From: Scalesia atractyloides | Taxonomy: Eukaryota > Streptophyta > Magnoliopsida > Asterales > Asteraceae | Length of the DNA stretch: 64,000 nt | Direction of reading: 5' to 3' | Assembly: GCA_947069175.1 (NCBI GenBank) | Contig: CAMTDV010000022.1 | Coordinates: 37,103,476-37,167,475, forward strand | Shown: positions 59,845-64,000 of the stretch, piece by piece | Layout of the letters: every line of letters begins with the position of its first letter | Numbering within the stretch: the first letter of the stretch is position 1 | The notes under the pieces: generated by a model | Databases searched by the model: none | What the model saw: the letters and a program-made list of their open reading frames with translations, nothing else | What the model was told of the DNA's origin: nothing | Program-made: the position numbers and the translations under genes

Positions 59845-62438
59845 CTAATCTTTAGGTTGTGCATCCACTCCCAATCTTCCTGCAATAATTCCAGCCACAA
59901 CAACTGTCCAATCTTTTGCACATGCTTCATATAACTCTGATGTTCGAATCTGGTGGGAAGCAAGAACCTGCAAATCTTCAGCATGAAAGTTCACCAAGTC
60001 AACCACATCGTTAACCCTAAACGCCTTCTCCTTCGTCACAATAGCCACACTACCAACCTTTGGGTCATACAGCCAGAAGTTGAAATTATTCAAAATTCCT
60101 CTCGGAAAGGTTGGAGCGACTGGTATAACAAGTTCCTTATCCGTCGGGGCCACATCACCGACTTAAACCTCCTCCCTGTTCTTGCATCACGTACTCCCTT
60201 CGCAGCTCGCAAATATGGTTCAGCTGTTTTCATTGTCTTGAACCCATTCTTCACCTCCTGTTCCAATTTCTTGAAAAACCTCCAGCCTGGACCTCGTTCA
60301 TTTGTATCATCGTCAGAGTACGGAGCTTGTAATAAATCAGTCAAAGCAATCTTCGTCCACGTTTCAAATTGAGACTCCTTAGAATAATATTCCTGAGTCC
60401 CGTCCTATCTAACAATAATCCACATTTTCTTTACATGGTCGTACATCCAGCTCAGCACCTTTGATTTGTTTCCAACCTTGCTATAGTAGCTTGAGCCAAG
60501 CTCCATGACATACCGTTCAGACTGATTTGAAGGATCTTTCAATTGAAAATTCTCATCAAGCGGATTGACGTCAACGTTCTTCCTTAACACCATCTGTTTC
60601 TTCTTTTGTGTTGTTGGACACTTTTGACTTGCCGTATATTTCTTTCTCGGATCACGCAGATAATCATCCAACCCAGCTTGTCGTTCGGAAGCTCACTTTT
60701 CAGCAACAAACCTGTCTGCTTCACTTTCCTCTGCCGCTCGTTGCTCGGCTGCTCTATGTCTGTATTCTTTGTTAATCGGATCATTATTAGGGTCAGAGAA
60801 TTCCCGCCCAAACTTGTTCTCCAATTTAGCTTTCAAATCAAACACCAAAGTCATCAGCATAGTGACGTCCCCTTGCAGTTGATCGACCGTTTGCTCTCTC
60901 ACGTCTAAGCGTGTCTGCAATGACGTGATCTGAGCATCCTTAAGTATGACCTCCCGCTCTAATACAATCACTCGCTTCTTCAAATCCACAACATCAACTT
61001 CTATATCTTCATCATCACTGTCCAAACCACCAAACTCAAACCCACGTTTTTCAAATCTTCGCGAGTATTCCATAGCATCATCCTTAGCACCACTTGTCCA
61101 CTTCCTCCTGCGCCAGATCCTTCAGCACTAACTGAACTTCTACCAAAATCCATCATTCATAATACTGAGTCTGCTGGAATATATACGACTATGGAATGCA
61201 TAACAATGTGAGCAGTTGTCAGTTCAGAAGAAATAGGAAGATCAAATGTCGGAGCGTTTGTCATAGATACAACAACAAAAGATAAAGTAGGAGTAGATGT
61301 CACTAGTGTAGACTCTTCAGCAATACTAACAACATGAGCTTCTGACCGACTTGGTTGAACAATAGGCTTCGTTCGCCGTCTCTTGATCAAAGGTACTTCG
61401 TCCTCTTCATCAGCTTCAATCACACCTACAGGAACATCAACTGAGGGGATTACCAAAGGAGGATCACACTATCATTCTTGAATTCTTTCAGATGAGCAAT
61501 TAGGACTTCTAAGTTCTCCGAAGAAAGTTCTGGCAAGACTGGAGTCAGATTGGCATTAAACTCAGTAAGATCATCTAAGAAAGCTTGTTCCGCGTCTGTA
61601 TCCTCATCAGTGACCAGATCTTCAATCTCGACTTCTTTCTCTTTTGCAGGCACATCATGCTCTTTAGCAACAATAGCATTGACCGGTGTAGGAGCTGGGA
61701 CATCTTTTCCGATTACCTCAGGAAATTTTCCAAACTTCTTTAACTGAAAACGACCAACAAATACGATCTTCGACGTCGAACGATTTTTCTTCATTGTGCT
61801 AAAGATAGTCGGTCCCATAGGCTTCATATTTAGCAAATTCGCATCCGAAGCATCCTTGGCCAAGTCGGGATATCGAGCATCTAAAATCAGTTGTACAAAG
61901 CGCGGATATAACAAAAACATCCACTGCTCTAAAATCTTCTTCATATTTTCGAAAATATAACCTAAAAAGTTATACTTCCAGTCCATAATAAGAGACACAA
62001 TCACGGAGGTTTGGGTTTGATTCGGTTGATCTAAGCCCCCTTGTTCTCTGAAATGCACTGCATGAACATATGTACCAGTAATCTCCAGTAGGCAGGAAAC
62101 ATCTTCTTGAGTAACGGCGGATATGAACCTTCATAACTCATCTCTGCAAGTATCAGCAACACTTTCTCCTTTGCGTACACAGTCGGGTCACTTGAAGCGT
62201 CTGCAAGCTGTAAAACCTCTCGAACACAGGCTTCATTTACTACGATCTCCTTACCCTGTATCTGAGAACTAATATACGGTCTCCCATCAACTCCTCTCAG
62301 GTGGAATCGAGCTCTCTTCCAAAACGAGTGCACTAGATCTCTGTATGTAACCGGATTAGCACGAAGTGCATATGCGATCTTGCACGTATTTAGACCAGCC
62401 ATCATTGATTGGAACTCTTGGTAAAATTCAGCTGGTGG
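59845..62438 (-). pseudogene. Extra 3' ORF of a copia-like element, copy 2 (broken)
   Basis: Counterpart of 43,529-46,121. The coiled-coil piece is longer here (60,693-61,073, 126 residues, starting MEYSRRFEKRGFEFGGLDSD) because an extra C near 61,040 keeps the frame open. The acidic stretch reads EDIEVDVVDLKKRV rather than EDIEVEFVDLKKRV. It is cut at 62,438 by the same LTR insertion. Confidence 0.65.
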
Positions 62439-63515
62439 TGTCACACCCTGACCCGCGCGGAAATGGTAGTCGGGGCATGATTGGGTTTTCATCAAAGCTC
62501 ATGACATTTACTATAAAGTTTCATATTTATTATTTCTCTTTAAAGAGGAAGTTACAATAAACATACAAACACAACCTGTTCAAATACACTTTCATTACAA
62601 ACTAAAGTATTAAACAAAAATCATACAATTACAAAGGGAAACTAAACTAAATGTCCATTCCAAAGCATTAACTTGTTTATTCTTCTAGGCCATCCTACGT
62701 GTTTCTTTTCTCAACTGGATCACCTGTATCATGTCTAAAATAGGGTTTTTGGGTCAACATAAGTTGGCGAGTGAATCTTATTTAAATATTTGAAAGGGTT
62801 AGTTATGTTGGTTATTTGACTAAAATTGTGCATAACCAAATATGAATAAACGTAAATGTAAAATAAATCACAAAACACATAATATCAATTAATGCATAAG
62901 CACACACACCAAATGATGAACAATGAGATCAAGGCTCAATCAAACGGAGCCAATCAAATGAGGCACCTGATGCTCAACTCGTCTCCCACGAGGAACTGAT
63001 GGGCCTAATGAATGATTTGCACACAACTTGACAAGAATATAAACACGTATCACAACAAACAATATTTACATCCTAAGTTTAGGTCATATAATGGTAATAG
63101 CACAAGTTTGAATAATCGAAATAATTAAAGCGACACATGATACACCCCAAAACATGAATAAAAAAGGGGAATTTGTAAGGATTCACTCACAGTGGGTGCG
63201 TTCCTTGATGACGATGAATGCGCATGAATATTATGATTCAACCGACGAGGGAAAAAACTAACCTAAATAATAATGAAATGATTCGGTAAATAAATAAACT
63301 TTATTTGAGATTAATATTTTTAATTAGTGCTCTTTATAGGATTGTTAGATTTATTTTTGTGAGTTTAAGGAAATTTTCTAACTTTAATAATCTTATTTTT
63401 AAGTATTTTTAATAATTTTCCAATTAAATAAATAAATAAAAAGAAAATAAAAAGGTTGAATTTTTGACCGTTGACCGTTGACCGGTCAGACTGTGTTTAT
63501 TCTATGCGCTGAGTG

Positions 63516-63582
63516 AGGTTCGAATTCGTGACCTCTCGTATACGTGCACGCAGCTCTACCAACTGAGCTACGTGTCTAACCC
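63516..63582 (-). other. tRNA-like module 1, clean LTR copy
   Basis: Exact A box TAGCTCAGTTGG on the - strand at 63,559-63,570 and ATTCGAACCTC about 33 nt later, introduced by GGGTTAGACAC. Confidence 0.75.
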
Positions 63583-63671
63583 GAAATATTTCTGATTTTA
63601 ATTATATTTATATACTTTTTAGATTATTCAGAATTTTATTTAATTAAAAAGGTTTCAAATGTCATCTGACC

Positions 63672-63752
63672 GGCTGGCTTAGCGGGGATCGAACCTGTGC
63701 CTTCGATTTGTTTGCCACCCAGCCCAACCAGTTGGGCTGGGTGTCTAACCCA
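63672..63752 (-). other. tRNA-like module 2, clean LTR copy
   Basis: On the - strand CAGCCCAACTGG is followed by GGTTCGATCCC at tRNA-like spacing. Confidence 0.72.
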
Positions 63753-63835
63753 TCTATTATATGATTTATATTAGATTTAATAATCAATTGTGAGAGTTCT
63801 CCTTAGTTCTTTTAGAAAAAACATTTTAATGGAGT

Positions 63836-63920
63836 TGGAACCGGACACATACGCGAATCAAACTCATGACCAATGTTTTAAAATTGCACACAGTCCACCA
63901 CTGGACTATGTGTCTAACCC
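63836..63920 (-). other. tRNA-like module 3, clean LTR copy
   Basis: On the - strand TAGTCCAGTGGT and AGTTTGATTCG at tRNA-like spacing, again after GGGTTAGACAC. The most diverged of the three. Confidence 0.62.
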
Positions 63921-64000
63921 ATTTAAAAACCCACGATCAAATATATATATATATATACTCTGATTATCTTCATCTTCTTCATACGTTTAAACCCAGAAAC

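Larger units (their letters stand above)
49399..63778. repeat. Large near-identical block, copy 2
   Basis: It matches 33,081 to about 47,460 almost base for base, with the same broken genes and retroelements. The start at 49,399 is abrupt. The shared frameshifts and the shared TAG in the membrane gene mean these lesions precede any duplication or come from one assembly source. Confidence 0.95.
62439..64000 (-). mobile_element. Ty3 LTR in the copia ORF, copy 2 (runs off window)
   Basis: The clean version of the LTR starting at 46,122, cut by the window end. The segment 63,460-63,490 has three TTGACC repeats. tRNA-like modules lie at about 63,516-63,582, 63,672-63,752 and 63,836-63,920. Confidence 0.83.

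Overview
The window looks like intergenic chromosomal DNA of a flowering plant, most likely Asteraceae. This is an inference from the style of the retroelement proteins: a proline-rich ORF ahead of gag, LTRs ending GTGTGACA, and an extra ORF behind a Ty1-copia PPT. It is dominated by nested, decayed retrotransposons and DNA transposons. There are two host-type genes, each present twice. I see no rRNA, CRISPR array or canonical tRNA gene, but there are many tRNA-like relics.

Region 1 (1-15,768, + strand) is a Ty3-gypsy element: partial 5' LTR, initiator-Met PBS, a proline-rich ORF, a repeat-bearing spacer, gag, and protease-RT-RNase H-integrase, PPT and 3' LTR. It is dead: it has many stops and frameshifts, and the protease Asp and integrase Glu are both replaced. 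A 4,117-bp solo-LTR-like insertion (8,207-12,323, probably - orientation) with a 5-bp target duplication splits the pol ORF.

Region 2 (14,771-28,274) is an older tandem duplication, about 7.9 kb in copy A and 5.6 kb in copy B. Each copy holds the end of that LTR, a -strand FAR1/MULE-type transposase pseudogene, AT-rich DNA and the protease end of a -strand Ty3 element. Most of the length difference comes from a 557-bp exon-intron module, five copies in A and one in B.

Region 3 (27,917-33,080, - strand) is the second Ty3 element: LTR, PBS, leader, gag, zinc knuckle and protease, cut off at the start of RT. Its LTR carries tandem tRNA-like modules with recognisable A- and B-box motifs downstream of a TATA box, so they should lie in sense orientation in the element's RNA.

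Region 4 (33,081-64,000) contains the same roughly 14.4-kb block twice (33,081 to about 47,460 and 49,399 to about 63,778) at a constant offset near 16,318. Each copy holds a FRIGIDA-like gene, a small multi-pass membrane protein gene, a Ty1-copia 3' LTR with an extra ORF next to the PPT, and a Ty3 LTR inserted into that ORF. The copies differ at few places, mostly single bases in homopolymers. They are joined by about 1.9 kb of homopolymer-inflated sequence that reads like unpolished long-read data. A false assembly duplication is at least as likely as a real recent one. No operon-like cooperation is expected: the two host-type genes appear independent and the rest is transposon biology.
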